DNA of 64,000 bases, taken from CAVORB01 sp963698495. Lineage in GTDB: Bacteria; Pseudomonadota; Gammaproteobacteria; Chromatiales; Chromatiaceae. Within the stretch, counting starts at the first letter, position 1. Each line of letters begins with the position of its first letter. Below the pieces are notes generated by a model. It did not search any database, was not told the origin of the DNA, and saw nothing but the letters and a program-made list of their open reading frames with translations. Positions 24,730-33,957 of this stretch are shown here, piece by piece. Location: assembly GCA_963698495.1 (NCBI GenBank), contig CAVORB010000001.1, positions 62,001-126,000 of the forward strand. Reading direction: 5' to 3'. A program made the translations under genes and the position numbers.

Positions 24730-26465
24730 CTCGGTCTTCCGTCCAGACGCGTGTCGATGGCGACGAATCTGCGGTCGATGCCGCTCAGCCGACTGTTGAC
24801 GTTGACCAGGCTGTCGTTGATGACCCGGTTCTGGCTCTGCAGCTCCGACACCTGGCCGTTCAGGGTATCGAGCCGGCGCACGTCCGCCTTCGTGTCCAGC
24901 CTGGCGTTGACGGAAACCAGATCGGCTTGGAACGCCTCATCCTGACGCTGAAGCGCGGTGACCTGCCGGTTCAGTGCATCCACCCGGGCTCCGTCGGCCT
25001 TGGCCGCGATCGCCGCGTTTACCTCCGTCTCGAAACGCGCGAGCTGGTTGCCGGCGTCGATCGCCGCCTGTGCCAGAATCTCGCGTTCGAGCCGGTCGAG
25101 GTCGGCGGTCCTGGCCGCGACGTTTTCGAGCTGACCCAACCGGTCTTCGAGCTGGGCTACCCGGCCGTCGGCCTCGACCCTGCTATCGATCTTGGCAGTC
25201 AGGCCGGAGCGGCTGGCCTCCAGGGCGGAGAACAGCTTGCCGCCCCCCGCCAGCGACTTGGCGCCGGAGCTCACGCCGGTAAGCAGGGCCGTGCGCTCCG
25301 TTTCCGGAAACTTGGCCAGCCCGGTCTGAACGAAGTCGTTGAGGCTGTTCTGCGCGAAATCCTGCGCGACCAGCTGCCCGACCCATCCGTCCTCGGAGCG
25401 CATGAAGGTGCCGACCCGGCCGAATAGATCCGTGAGCACGGCGCTGCCGCGGCGTTCCTCGCCTTTGACGTCGCCGAGGCTGGCGGCGAGGCCGCTCTCC
25501 CGCTCCAGCAGCTGGCGGTAGGCCCAGGCCCAGGCGTAGAACCAGTTGCGCTGCTGCACGCTGAGCAGCGTAGTCGTCGGGTGGGCCGTGACGGCGCCCG
25601 GCTCCGGTGTCACATAGGCCAGCACGGTGACCTCGACGCTCGGCCAGCGCGCAAGTGAGTCCATCGGCGCATCGACGCTCTCCGGGCTTCCGTAGCGCCG
25701 GTAGTAGACGTCCACGGCACGCCGCAGGTCGTCGTGGCCCGGGGCGCGGTAGCGGCGGGCCAGCTCGGTGAGGGCCTCCAGCCGGTCGCGCGGCGTGGCG
25801 CTGCCGCCACCGAGCAGGGTCAGGGCGGCGCCCAGGCTGGCCTCCTGCACGCCGGTCAGCGCCTCCCCCAGGGACGCTGCCAACTGCAGCTTGCACAGAC
25901 CCAGGTGATCCGTCCGCACCGTCACGCTGTTGCCCGCGACGGACCGTGCCCGCGAGCGGCCGCGCAGCCGACCCCAGGTGGTGACGAAGGTGACGGCACG
26001 ATCGACCATGGGTCTCCCGCGCACGTCCCTCACCTGCGCGAGCAGCACGGTCTCCTGGCCCAGCCATCCATCCGAACCGAGCGCCGAGAGGCCAATGGTC
26101 TCGGTCGCGCGCAGTTGCCCCTCCAGATTGTTCAGGCGCTGTGTGATCTGGGTGAGCAAGGCCGGGTCGACGCGCTCATCGAACACTCGCGGCGGGCGCG
26201 CAGCCGAGAGGCTGGTGACCAGCTCGGTAAACCGCTCCGGCCCCACGAAGGGAACCGCATAGACCTGCTCCAGGCTGGTGAATCCACCAAGCTCGTCCCG
26301 CCGCGCGAGGATCCTCGCGGCCACCCGCGGACCGACGTCCAGCTCCCGGGGGATCTCCACCGCAACCGCCAGCTCCTCGGCACTGGCGACGGCGTTCAGG
26401 AACTCCAGCACCTGCGCGGCGTGCGCGGCGCTGACGTTCTCCGGAAGCAGGTAGGGCTCCGACAT
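24726..26465 (-). CDS. putative tail fibre with helix-hairpin-helix start and coiled-coil end
   Basis: A 579-residue protein in three parts. Residues about 37-90 contain a helix-hairpin-helix pattern (DVGPRVAARILARRDELGGF and SLEQVYAVPFVGPERFTELV), usually seen in DNA-binding or pilin-like proteins. Residues about 130-215 look like an Ig-like (Big-1-like) module with AVTFVTTWGRLRG. Residues about 410-579 are heptad-rich coiled coil with repeated units such as LDTKADVRRLDTLNGQVSEL, typical of trimeric phage fibres. The 503-residue neighbour shares the middle module. Likely structural and outward-facing, perhaps receptor binding. A ribosome site GAGGT precedes the ATG. Confidence 0.65.
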   Translation of the reverse strand: MSEPYLLPENVSAAHAAQVLEFLNAVASAEELAVAVEIPRELDVGPRVAARILARRDELGGFTSLEQVYAVPFVGPERFTELVTSLSAARPPRVFDERVDPALLTQITQRLNNLEGQLRATETIGLSALGSDGWLGQETVLLAQVRDVRGRPMVDRAVTFVTTWGRLRGRSRARSVAGNSVTVRTDHLGLCKLQLAASLGEALTGVQEASLGAALTLLGGGSATPRDRLEALTELARRYRAPGHDDLRRAVDVYYRRYGSPESVDAPMDSLARWPSVEVTVLAYVTPEPGAVTAHPTTTLLSVQQRNWFYAWAWAYRQLLERESGLAASLGDVKGEERRGSAVLTDLFGRVGTFMRSEDGWVGQLVAQDFAQNSLNDFVQTGLAKFPETERTALLTGVSSGAKSLAGGGKLFSALEASRSGLTAKIDSRVEADGRVAQLEDRLGQLENVAARTADLDRLEREILAQAAIDAGNQLARFETEVNAAIAAKADGARVDALNRQVTALQRQDEAFQADLVSVNARLDTKADVRRLDTLNGQVSELQSQNRVINDSLVNVNSRLSGIDRRFVAIDTRLDGRPR

Positions 26466-26660
26466 GGCGTACCTCGGCTGATCAAGGCAGGGGCCGCGGC
26501 CCGCCGCAAGCGGCGGAACCAGGGCCAGACCCTGCCCGAATCCAATGGAACACTGAACCCGCGTGGATGGCGTACGGGAACGGATGGCGTTGGGAGAGGT
26601 CCGCGACGCTCGACCACAGGGCTTCCCCGGGAACCTCGGCCATCGGGTCCTTCATTGGCG

Positions 26661-28172
26661 CTACCGCGGCAGGGTTCCAATGATGTTGGAGATCAGTTCT
26701 ACATTGGCCTTGCCATTGAGCGCCGTCTGCATTCCCTGGATGGTGCCCGAGAAGGCCTGTACGTCACGCTGGACGCTGAGTATGGGCCCGTCCTCGCGCA
26801 GGAGCTCCTCTTGGAAGGCCACTTGGGAGACCTTCATCTCGCTGAGCAGGCTGTCCGTCGCCTGGGCCAGCTTGCTGTCCACCTCTCCGATCAGCGCCTC
26901 TTGCACGCGACCGGCCTCCGCGCTGGCCTTGACCGCGGAGCCGGCCACGGCTTCGAAGCCCTTCGCGGCGGCATCGCCGCCGGGGGTGATGGCCTGACTG
27001 TAGAACATGGCATGCTGCACCTGGGTGCCGTACTGCACCGCCTGCACCAGATCGCTCATATAGGGCGGCGGATCGGCATCGAACCGCAGACCGCCGATGG
27101 CGTTGTCCACCGCCAGCAGGTCCCGCTGCTTGCCGAGAATGCCCTTGCCCAGAACGATGTCGTTGACCTCCTCGACGATGTTGCCCATGGTCAGCCCGAG
27201 ATCCACGCCGATGAGATTGCGGAAGCGGTTGCCGTACTCCACCTGCAGGCCGGCGATGCCCGGCAGATAGTCGACCACGATCCAGGGGGCGATCCAGTCG
27301 CGGAAGGTCACCTGGATCGAGGCGGAGGCGAGGGCGCCATCGGCGGTGGTCGGATCGCTGTCCGCCTTCAGGAAGGCCATCACCGTCGCGCGGTAGTCGC
27401 GCCAGCGCTGGGTGAACACGGAGGTGAAGCCGCCGGTGGAGCGGGAGGGCTGGGTCAGGTAGTAGGTATCCAGGTAGCGCTGGAACACCGGCTGGCCGGC
27501 GCCGACGCGATCGTATTCGCGTGAGATCGCCTGATAGGCGAAGCTCAGGTTGCCGTCGCGGGGCGTGTTGGCGCCGAGAATCATGTCTGCGATGGTGCTC
27601 GCGCTACCGGCCTGAGGACGAGTCGACAGGAAGCCCTCGATCTCCTCCTCCTCCTCCTCGGCGAAGGCCTCGGCATGCGCGGCGCGTATCAGGACACGGG
27701 CCTCGCCAGCGGCGTTGACCTGCACCGAAAGGGTCTGATCTCCGGCGCCGCCGCGGCTGACAAAGCCTCTAGCCGCCTTCAAGGTGCCCCAGACGGTGAC
27801 GAAATCCACCCACGGGCGCGCCGCCGCATCGGACAGATCGAGGGCGCCGCCATCCAGCGCCGTGACCCTGGCGATGACCTCGCCCCGCTGGCCGATCGCA
27901 AAGGTGGTGGTGGCCGAGCTGAGGTCCAGCCTCCGGAAGCGGCTGCGCACCGTTTCGAGCATCGGCTCCGCCTCGTCCAGCCGCTGCTCCACCGCCGTGA
28001 TCCGCGTCTCCAGATCGGTCGCGCGGCCCTCCAGCGCGTCGACGCGCGCGCCCAGCTCTTCGGCCACCGCATCGAGCATCTCCTCGACCTTGGCCAGCAT
28101 GCCGTTCCAGTCGGCGGCCTTGATCAGCTCGCCACTGACCTTGCCGCCAAATCCGTCTAGCAGTTCACCCAT
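26661..28172 (-). CDS. putative tail fibre protein with coiled-coil
   Basis: A 503-residue protein. The start GELIKAADWNGMLAKVEEML resembles phage fibre N-termini, and is followed by a coiled coil (about 28-85, VDALEGRATDLETRITAVEQ). Residues about 90-180 hold an Ig-like module with WVDFVTVWGTLK, shared with the next gene. A run of six glutamates lies near 175, and the C-terminal 150 residues are mostly helical. One base separates it from the gpI-type gene; 195 bp separate it from the next fibre. It probably attaches to the gpI protein as in other contractile tails (inference). Confidence 0.65.
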   Translation of the reverse strand: MGELLDGFGGKVSGELIKAADWNGMLAKVEEMLDAVAEELGARVDALEGRATDLETRITAVEQRLDEAEPMLETVRSRFRRLDLSSATTTFAIGQRGEVIARVTALDGGALDLSDAAARPWVDFVTVWGTLKAARGFVSRGGAGDQTLSVQVNAAGEARVLIRAAHAEAFAEEEEEEIEGFLSTRPQAGSASTIADMILGANTPRDGNLSFAYQAISREYDRVGAGQPVFQRYLDTYYLTQPSRSTGGFTSVFTQRWRDYRATVMAFLKADSDPTTADGALASASIQVTFRDWIAPWIVVDYLPGIAGLQVEYGNRFRNLIGVDLGLTMGNIVEEVNDIVLGKGILGKQRDLLAVDNAIGGLRFDADPPPYMSDLVQAVQYGTQVQHAMFYSQAITPGGDAAAKGFEAVAGSAVKASAEAGRVQEALIGEVDSKLAQATDSLLSEMKVSQVAFQEELLREDGPILSVQRDVQAFSGTIQGMQTALNGKANVELISNIIGTLPR

Positions 28173-28173
28173 G

Positions 28174-30591
28174 TCAAAGCCCTCTCACGATTTCTTCGTC
28201 CACGGCCAGGTACAGGGACACGCCCGCCGGCTTCACCCGCTGGAGCTCCCTCCAGACCCGGTCCAGGATCAGGGGATCTATGTGCTCGTCCGCTGCCACC
28301 CGCGCCAGGCGCACGGTCACCGCCAGCGGCGCCCGGGGCCGCCACAGGAACCAGACCCGAGCCGCCGGGGCGAAGGCGAACACCGAATCTCCCAGGGCCA
28401 GCATCTCCGCCAGGTAGCGGCCTTCGAACGGCGCGGCCGATTCGCCGGGCGGCGGCAACAAACGGCCTTCGCGGGTCCAGGCCGGATTGGCGGCGGGAGT
28501 CGGCGGCGATCCCTCCTCCCGTTGCAGATAGCGCCAGTAAGAGATACCAGCCGGCAGGCGCGGCAGCGCCGGGATGCCGCCGTCGGCGATCCGGGTGGCG
28601 CTCGGCTTGTAGCGCATGCCCAGGGGCGCGGGCGAGGCACCGAGGTTGGGCGTGAACTCGCTGCCGTCGAAGCTGCCGAGCAGCGCCCGCGCCGACTCGG
28701 TCCAGGCGAGCGACAGCACGGCCGGCTCGGCGCTTCCGATCTGGGTCCCCGAAAAATCGACGAAGCCGGAGGTGCTCGGCGGCGCCAGGGCCTGCCAGTT
28801 GCCGCTGTCGCGCTGAAAGCGCCAGAACAGGGGCCGCTCCGGATCCTCCTCCTCGCGCGGGAGGCGTACCAGACCTGCGCCCTGACGCTGAAACCAATCG
28901 AGACCGTCGTACACGAACAGACCCTCGCCGGTGGCGAACCAGAGGCGCCGGCGGGCGTCGAGCGCGATGCGGTTGACCGCCGCCTGGGTGAGCCGCGGCA
29001 TGGCCTCCAGCAGGGTGCTGTAGGTTCGTCGCTGCTCTCGCGCCCGGTAGCGCGCGATGCCCCGATCCGTGCCGAGCCAGATGCCCGCCTCAGGGCCCCG
29101 GGCGATCGCGTTGACCGGCGGCACGAACAGGCTTTCCATGGCGGGCAGCGCGCCGGCGGCCAGGTCCAGCTGCAGCCAGTCGTTCACCGTCTCGTCTACC
29201 GCCTCGCCCAGCAGGACGTACCAGCGCGCACGCGACGGCCGATAGAGGAACAGACCCAGCTCGCCGCCGCAGTACAGGTCGCCCGAGGCATCCGGCAGCA
29301 CGCAGCGAAGCGGGGTCTCCGTGTCAGTCCGGGCTCCGAGCTCGGTGTAGACCAGCGCCCCGCCCTGCTCGCGCGCGAGACCCCGGCCCGTCGCCGCCCA
29401 GATGGTCCCTCCCGCGTCGGCGGCGAGGGCGAGAACCGGCGGATCAGTGAGCGTGGAGGGGTCCGGGGTCAGGGCAAAGCCCCCGCTCGGCTGGATCTCC
29501 GTCCGGGCCAACCCCGTGGCGCAACCGACCAACAGCTCATTGCCGCTCGGCAGCAGGCAACGCAGCTCCGGCAGGCCGCTCAGCACCTCCTCCCAGGTCG
29601 TGCCGTCGCTGCGCCACAGGCTGCCCGCGCCGCCGCTGTTGAGTGCGGCCCACAGGTAGTGGTCCGCGGTCTGTTGCAGGTCGACGACGGCGCCCGCGGG
29701 CGCGCCGAGCGCGGCGCTCCAGGGACCCGGGGCGGTTGGATTCACCGGCTCCAGCCCGACCGGGGCGCTGGCTGCCAGATCGATGCCGCCGTCTCCGCCG
29801 AGCCATGACTGGTAGGTTGGAACCAGGGCCAGTGCCTCGTCCTGAGCGAGATCGCCCTGATAGTGAATGCCGACGCCGGTGCCCGTCGCCGGGTCGAAGC
29901 GTTCGATGATCGGCTGGCTGGTCGCGTCCACCAGCCCCGCGCTGGGGACGACGCCCCGGATCACCACCACCGGCGGCACCGGCGTGAGGGAGTGGCTGTC
30001 GATCGACCAGCGCATCAGGGGGCCGACCAGATCCGCTGGAAGGCCGGCCTGTTGGACGGGCAGCAGCCGCGCGTCGGCGCCGCTCAGCTCCTCCACCGTG
30101 AAGGGACGCTCGCGCAGACCCTCGGGCGCGTCGGGATCGATCTGCGGCAGGGCCGCCAGGGTCATGGTGCGCAGCGCCCGCGCCGTCCCGAGGCCGTCCC
30201 TGTGCAGCCGAACGATCCGACGAATCCGCCGGCGGAAGGTCTCGACCCGCTCTCGATCGCGCAGGGGCTCGCGCCAGGGACTCAGATCGACGAGCGAGGC
30301 GATACGCGGAAGGTCGAAGAGATACGGATGCAGATCGATCGCGGGATCATCGAGCGCCAGCGGCCCGGACCCGTTCAGCGCCCTGCCGCGCGCCAGCCAT
30401 GCGCTGTAGACGGCGCTGTCCGCGTAGCCGAACCAGTGCGCCTGCATCACCTCGGAGCTGGCCTGGCTGATCTGATCGAGCAAGGCGCCGACCGCGCTGA
30501 CGAGCTGCAACAGCTGGTCATCGTCGTCGTAGCCAGGCTCCGGGCGGTAGAGCGAAGGCAGGCGTTCCAGGATACGCGGCGCGCTGGGCAT
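28174..30591 (-). CDS. gpI-like tail protein carrying a beta-propeller insert
   Basis: An 805-residue protein. The first about 270 residues match the P2 gpI group (starts LERLPSLYRPEPGYDDD, and later FRRRIRRIVRLHRDGLGTARALRTM), which in other tails links the baseplate wedge to the fibres. The end (LILDRVWRELQRVKPAG onward) is also gpI-like. Between them, about residues 290-650, are blades of the two-component-regulator propeller type: GGTIWAATGRGLAR, GDLYCGGELGLFLY, AGIWLGTDRGIARY and RRLWFATGEGLFVYDG. A normal gpI is under 250 residues, so the propeller is an insertion. It may serve as a surface or sugar-binding platform. Its ATG shares a base with the stop of the gpJ gene. Confidence 0.8.
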   Translation of the reverse strand: MPSAPRILERLPSLYRPEPGYDDDDQLLQLVSAVGALLDQISQASSEVMQAHWFGYADSAVYSAWLARGRALNGSGPLALDDPAIDLHPYLFDLPRIASLVDLSPWREPLRDRERVETFRRRIRRIVRLHRDGLGTARALRTMTLAALPQIDPDAPEGLRERPFTVEELSGADARLLPVQQAGLPADLVGPLMRWSIDSHSLTPVPPVVVIRGVVPSAGLVDATSQPIIERFDPATGTGVGIHYQGDLAQDEALALVPTYQSWLGGDGGIDLAASAPVGLEPVNPTAPGPWSAALGAPAGAVVDLQQTADHYLWAALNSGGAGSLWRSDGTTWEEVLSGLPELRCLLPSGNELLVGCATGLARTEIQPSGGFALTPDPSTLTDPPVLALAADAGGTIWAATGRGLAREQGGALVYTELGARTDTETPLRCVLPDASGDLYCGGELGLFLYRPSRARWYVLLGEAVDETVNDWLQLDLAAGALPAMESLFVPPVNAIARGPEAGIWLGTDRGIARYRAREQRRTYSTLLEAMPRLTQAAVNRIALDARRRLWFATGEGLFVYDGLDWFQRQGAGLVRLPREEEDPERPLFWRFQRDSGNWQALAPPSTSGFVDFSGTQIGSAEPAVLSLAWTESARALLGSFDGSEFTPNLGASPAPLGMRYKPSATRIADGGIPALPRLPAGISYWRYLQREEGSPPTPAANPAWTREGRLLPPPGESAAPFEGRYLAEMLALGDSVFAFAPAARVWFLWRPRAPLAVTVRLARVAADEHIDPLILDRVWRELQRVKPAGVSLYLAVDEEIVRGL

Positions 30592-32366
30592 CAGTCCTCC
30601 TCCACCGCGATCACCAGGCTGTTGAGCAGCAGCCGTTCGGACCTGGCCAGGGTGTAGCTGGCGCTGTCGTCCGCCAGCACGCTGGTAAGGCCTGAGGCCT
30701 GGCTCAGGAACAGGCTCACCGCGTAGGGCGCACGGTCTGCTGCCGCCGGGAGCAAGCTGGGGTCTGGCGCCGCGTCATAGCCGTCCAAGGACTGCCCGGG
30801 GTGGCCGGGCAAGGGCAGCAGGCGCAGGAGCTTGCCGAGACCAAGCTCCCGCTTCTGCGTCTCGAGGGCATCCGCCGGGTCGAAGTCCTGCACCGCCAGC
30901 TCGTTGAGATAGGCCAGGGACTGACCGAGCGCGGCCTCGATCTCGGCTTGGACCGGGATCGCGGCGGCGGACGGGAAGTTGATCAGCAGATCGAGCTCGG
31001 TCGGCAGGTTGCTGTCGGCCAGGTTCAGCTCTCCCAGCACCGTCGGCAGCCCGGCGAGGTCGATGACACCGGCCGCGAGGTCGAGACGATCGGTGACGAC
31101 GGGTGCGCCGCCCACGATCTCGGTCGTGGAGGCCTTGTCGATCTGGATGTCCAGCACGTTGGGCACGGCCAGCACGCGGCCGACGATCTGATTGACGCTC
31201 GCGTCGGACCTGGTCTCCAGGGCGTCGAAATAGGCGCGGATCGCATCCTGGACCTGGGCGTGGGCCGCGCGCAGGTCTGACTCCGGCGTCTTGTCGGCGG
31301 TCGTCAGCCGCACGCTGAGATCCACCGCCAGCGGCACCAGCGGGGTGCTCAGGTCAACCCTCACCCCCGCCGGTCGGGTGGCCTGCAGCTCGGTGTCGAG
31401 CTGCAGGAGCTGCTCCGGGGTCAGGTCGTCGCCGTGGGGGGTGACCGTCACCACGCCGGGGGCGGTCTCCTCCACGTCCCCCGCGACCTGCTGCTTCGCC
31501 AGCACCTGCTTGAGGGCGCCGAGGGTCGCCCGCTCGCTGCCGTGCAGGAAATTCTTGGCCCGGGTTCGCAGCTCCGCGTCCGTTTCGTCCGCGCTGGCAC
31601 GACTCGCCGGCGCCGGATTGGTGACGCCGCTGACGCCCGCGATGGGCACCGCCAGGACCGTCAGGGTATCCGCCGCCGCCGGCTCGTTGCCCGGCTCGAG
31701 GTCGCGGGCGGTGACCGTCACCGAGGCCTGGTGCTCCGCCATGACCACCGTCTCCGTGGTCTCGTACTCAAGCTTCACCTGCTCATCCAGGATGCGGGTG
31801 CCGGCGGGGATGCTGATGGTCCCCCGGGTGCCGGAGGCCCGGCTGAGCTTGACCTTCACCGACGGGCGCGTGCCCTTGATCCGCTGCACATCCAGCAGCG
31901 CAACCACCTTGTCCAGGGCGCTGCCGGTGGCGGTGTCGATGAACCCGGCCTGGTAGACGGCCTCGAGCTGCGCGTAGAGGCGGGCGATCTCCAGGGCGAC
32001 GGACTCGGACAGGGTGCGCATCACGCTGCCCACCTGCAGATCGGTGAGGCTGGGGGGATCGTCCTCGCGCAGGTAGTTGACGTACACCAGGGTGCCCCCG
32101 TCCGGCACCTGGGTGTCGGTGAGCCACTTCAGGGTCTGTTTGTCCGGCTGCAGCTGGTAATCGGCGCCGGGTCGGAACAGGTGCGGTGTGGCGTGGCGCG
32201 TGCCGTATACCGAGACCACCTGCTTCGCGGGCGGCTGCTCCAGCTGGTGGCTCAGGCTGCCGCCACTGGCGGGCGGGAACGGGTGCGCTTCCGCCGCCAC
32301 CCCGCCGACCAGGCTGGTCAGCAGGTTATCCAGCACTTCCGGGTAGTTGCGTCGTCTGAAGCTCAC
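30591..32366 (-). CDS. baseplate wedge protein gpJ/gp47-like
   Basis: A 591-residue baseplate component. The segment FIDTATGSALDKVVALLDVQ followed by PAGTRILD (in a strand-rich domain) and ADETDAELRTRAKNFLHGS is characteristic of Baseplate_J proteins, which make the wedges that connect hub, sheath and fibres. It is longer than the P2 protein (about 300) and closer to T4 gp6-type size. Begins with GTG at 32366, with AGGAG eight bases upstream. It follows the gp25-like gene in the order seen in P2 and contractile injection systems (W, J, I). Confidence 0.9.
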   Translation of the reverse strand: MSFRRRNYPEVLDNLLTSLVGGVAAEAHPFPPASGGSLSHQLEQPPAKQVVSVYGTRHATPHLFRPGADYQLQPDKQTLKWLTDTQVPDGGTLVYVNYLREDDPPSLTDLQVGSVMRTLSESVALEIARLYAQLEAVYQAGFIDTATGSALDKVVALLDVQRIKGTRPSVKVKLSRASGTRGTISIPAGTRILDEQVKLEYETTETVVMAEHQASVTVTARDLEPGNEPAAADTLTVLAVPIAGVSGVTNPAPASRASADETDAELRTRAKNFLHGSERATLGALKQVLAKQQVAGDVEETAPGVVTVTPHGDDLTPEQLLQLDTELQATRPAGVRVDLSTPLVPLAVDLSVRLTTADKTPESDLRAAHAQVQDAIRAYFDALETRSDASVNQIVGRVLAVPNVLDIQIDKASTTEIVGGAPVVTDRLDLAAGVIDLAGLPTVLGELNLADSNLPTELDLLINFPSAAAIPVQAEIEAALGQSLAYLNELAVQDFDPADALETQKRELGLGKLLRLLPLPGHPGQSLDGYDAAPDPSLLPAAADRAPYAVSLFLSQASGLTSVLADDSASYTLARSERLLLNSLVIAVEED

Positions 32367-32396
32367 GAAGTTCGCTCCTGTTGCTTGCGCCGCCCG

Positions 32397-32858
32397 TCAA
32401 CCCAAGTCCAGGGTGAAGGGGCCGAGGTCCAGCACGGCGCTATCCTCGATGGGCCGAACCCGGATGGCGATGTCGATGCGATGCCGGTCGCCGGGATGGT
32501 CCGCCACCGCCACCTCGACCACCTCCGCGATCCGACGCTCTTGTTTCAGCGCCTCGATGACATAGAGCTTGGCCAGGTTGCGCGTGGTCTCGGTGCGCCG
32601 CTCGCCGATCAGGTTCGGCAGCCGCGAGCCGTACTCGGGGTGACCCAGGGGCGCCAGCTCGCCCACCGGCGTCAGCAGCCGGATGCTGACCGCCTGGGCC
32701 AGATTCGCGCGTCCGGAGACGCGCACTAGATCACGCGTCCTGACGCCGCGGCCGCCGACCACCTCGCGCTTCTCCACGCGGCTCGCGCGGTAGATCGACA
32801 AGGCCCGCGAGTCCACCAGCCGCAACGAAATGTCGGTGAGCAAGGCTTGATCGCCCAT
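32397..32858 (-). CDS. baseplate wedge protein gp25/gpW-like
   Basis: A 153-residue protein with the gp25 family core: LLTPVGELAPLGHPEYGSRL then LIGERRTETTRNLAKLYVIEAL. This protein starts sheath assembly on the baseplate. The wider family includes T4 gp25 and TssE. A long N-terminal extension (about 60 residues, charged) is present. Neighbours: PAAR gene upstream and gpJ downstream. Confidence 0.9.
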   Translation of the reverse strand: MGDQALLTDISLRLVDSRALSIYRASRVEKREVVGGRGVRTRDLVRVSGRANLAQAVSIRLLTPVGELAPLGHPEYGSRLPNLIGERRTETTRNLAKLYVIEALKQERRIAEVVEVAVADHPGDRHRIDIAIRVRPIEDSAVLDLGPFTLDLG

Positions 32859-32872
32859 GTCGGGTGCCTCTC

Positions 32873-33268
32873 CTATCCTCCGATCATCACGGTCGAGACG
32901 GCGACCACCTGCCCCGCCGGCAGGTCCGCCGGGTCGTTGCAGGTCAGCGCTGGGTCGCCAAGCCGCGCCGCCGGCTTGCCGTTGATGAGCACGCTCACGC
33001 TGCCGACGAGCACTTCTCCCTGGTTCTTCGGCGGGCTCTGGAAGGGTCCGCCTTGGGGCAGGTGCGGCGGTGAGTTGCTGGCCTTGCTGCCTTGGGTAGC
33101 CGCCGGCTTGCCCTCGATGTTCACGTCCGCGCTGAGGGCGTTGTCGAGCTGCCCGGCGAACGGGTGCGGGAGCGGCGTCGGTACCGGGCCGCCCGGGGTG
33201 GGAATCATGACGATATGAATATCGGTAGCGACGATCAAATCGCCCTGCTTGGCCGCCGGTTTACCCAT
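32873..33268 (-). CDS. PAAR-type spike tip protein
   Basis: A 131-residue protein with PAAR-like repeats, for example GKPAAKQGDLIV near the start, EGKPAATQGSK and VLINGKPAARLGDPALTC near the end, separated by proline-rich loops. PAAR proteins cap the central spike with a sharp metal-bound tip in contractile phages, type VI secretion and eCIS. The start ATG at 33268 fits MGKPAAKQGD; the longer frame above it lies inside the spike gene. Placed directly after the spike gene as expected. Confidence 0.88.
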   Translation of the reverse strand: MGKPAAKQGDLIVATDIHIVMIPTPGGPVPTPLPHPFAGQLDNALSADVNIEGKPAATQGSKASNSPPHLPQGGPFQSPPKNQGEVLVGSVSVLINGKPAARLGDPALTCNDPADLPAGQVVAVSTVMIGG

Positions 33269-33297
33269 TGCCTTGGCCTCCGCGTCCCCGTTTCGGC

Positions 33298-33957
33298 TCA
33301 GTTGAGGTTGATCACGGCGCCCTTCACCGTGACCTCGCCCGCCCCTTCCAGCTTGATGTTGGTGCCCTTCAACGTCAGGTCGGTGCCGGCCTCGACGTTG
33401 AGACCGCGGCTGCCTTTGAGCGCCACCGTGCCGTCGCTGTCGATGGTCAGTGTGGCGGCGCCCGAGCCGACGTCGAGGCTCACCACCGGATCGTCGTCCT
33501 GGAGGACCAGCACCAGCGCGCCGCCGACGCGGACCTCCAGGGCCGGTGTGTCCGCGCTGCTGGCGACCAGATGCAGGCCCTCGCCCTCCCCCGCCCCCAG
33601 CGGCAGCTGGCAGACCCACTGGCCGTCCGCGTTGGCCGGCGGCCGGTCCTCGTCGTTGTAGAGACTGCCGATGATCACCGGGCTGTGGACGTCGCCGTTG
33701 ATGAACTGCACCAGCACCAGGTCGTTCACGGCCGGTATGCTTGCCAGGCCCATGCGGGCGGTCGCCACCGGTACCTTGTCGAGAACCAGCTCGGAGTCCC
33801 GCAGCCTGACGGTGCAGCTGTAGTTGTCCGCGTCGCCATCGCTGGCATGGGGCTGAATATCCTGCACGATGGCGAGGGTCGCGGTCCGGGTCTGTCGCAG
33901 CTCCTCGCGCACCAGACGACGGATGGTGTCGAGCAAGGCGTCGGCGTTCGCGGTCAC
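33298..33957 (-). CDS. baseplate spike protein gpV/gp5-like
   Basis: A 219-residue spike. The N-terminal OB-like domain contains VPVATARMGLASIPAVNDLV and VQFINGDVHSPVIIGSLYN, the hallmark of gpV/VgrG beta barrels. The C-terminus is a regular beta-helix made of short repeats (DGTVALKGSRGLNVEAGTDL, then LKGTNIKLEGAGEVTVKG), which forms the needle. It starts with GTG overlapping the stop of the hub gene by 4 nt. The absence of a lysozyme domain shows the peptidoglycan-cutting role must be elsewhere, perhaps in the M23 protein. Confidence 0.9.
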   Translation of the reverse strand: MTANADALLDTIRRLVREELRQTRTATLAIVQDIQPHASDGDADNYSCTVRLRDSELVLDKVPVATARMGLASIPAVNDLVLVQFINGDVHSPVIIGSLYNDEDRPPANADGQWVCQLPLGAGEGEGLHLVASSADTPALEVRVGGALVLVLQDDDPVVSLDVGSGAATLTIDSDGTVALKGSRGLNVEAGTDLTLKGTNIKLEGAGEVTVKGAVINLN

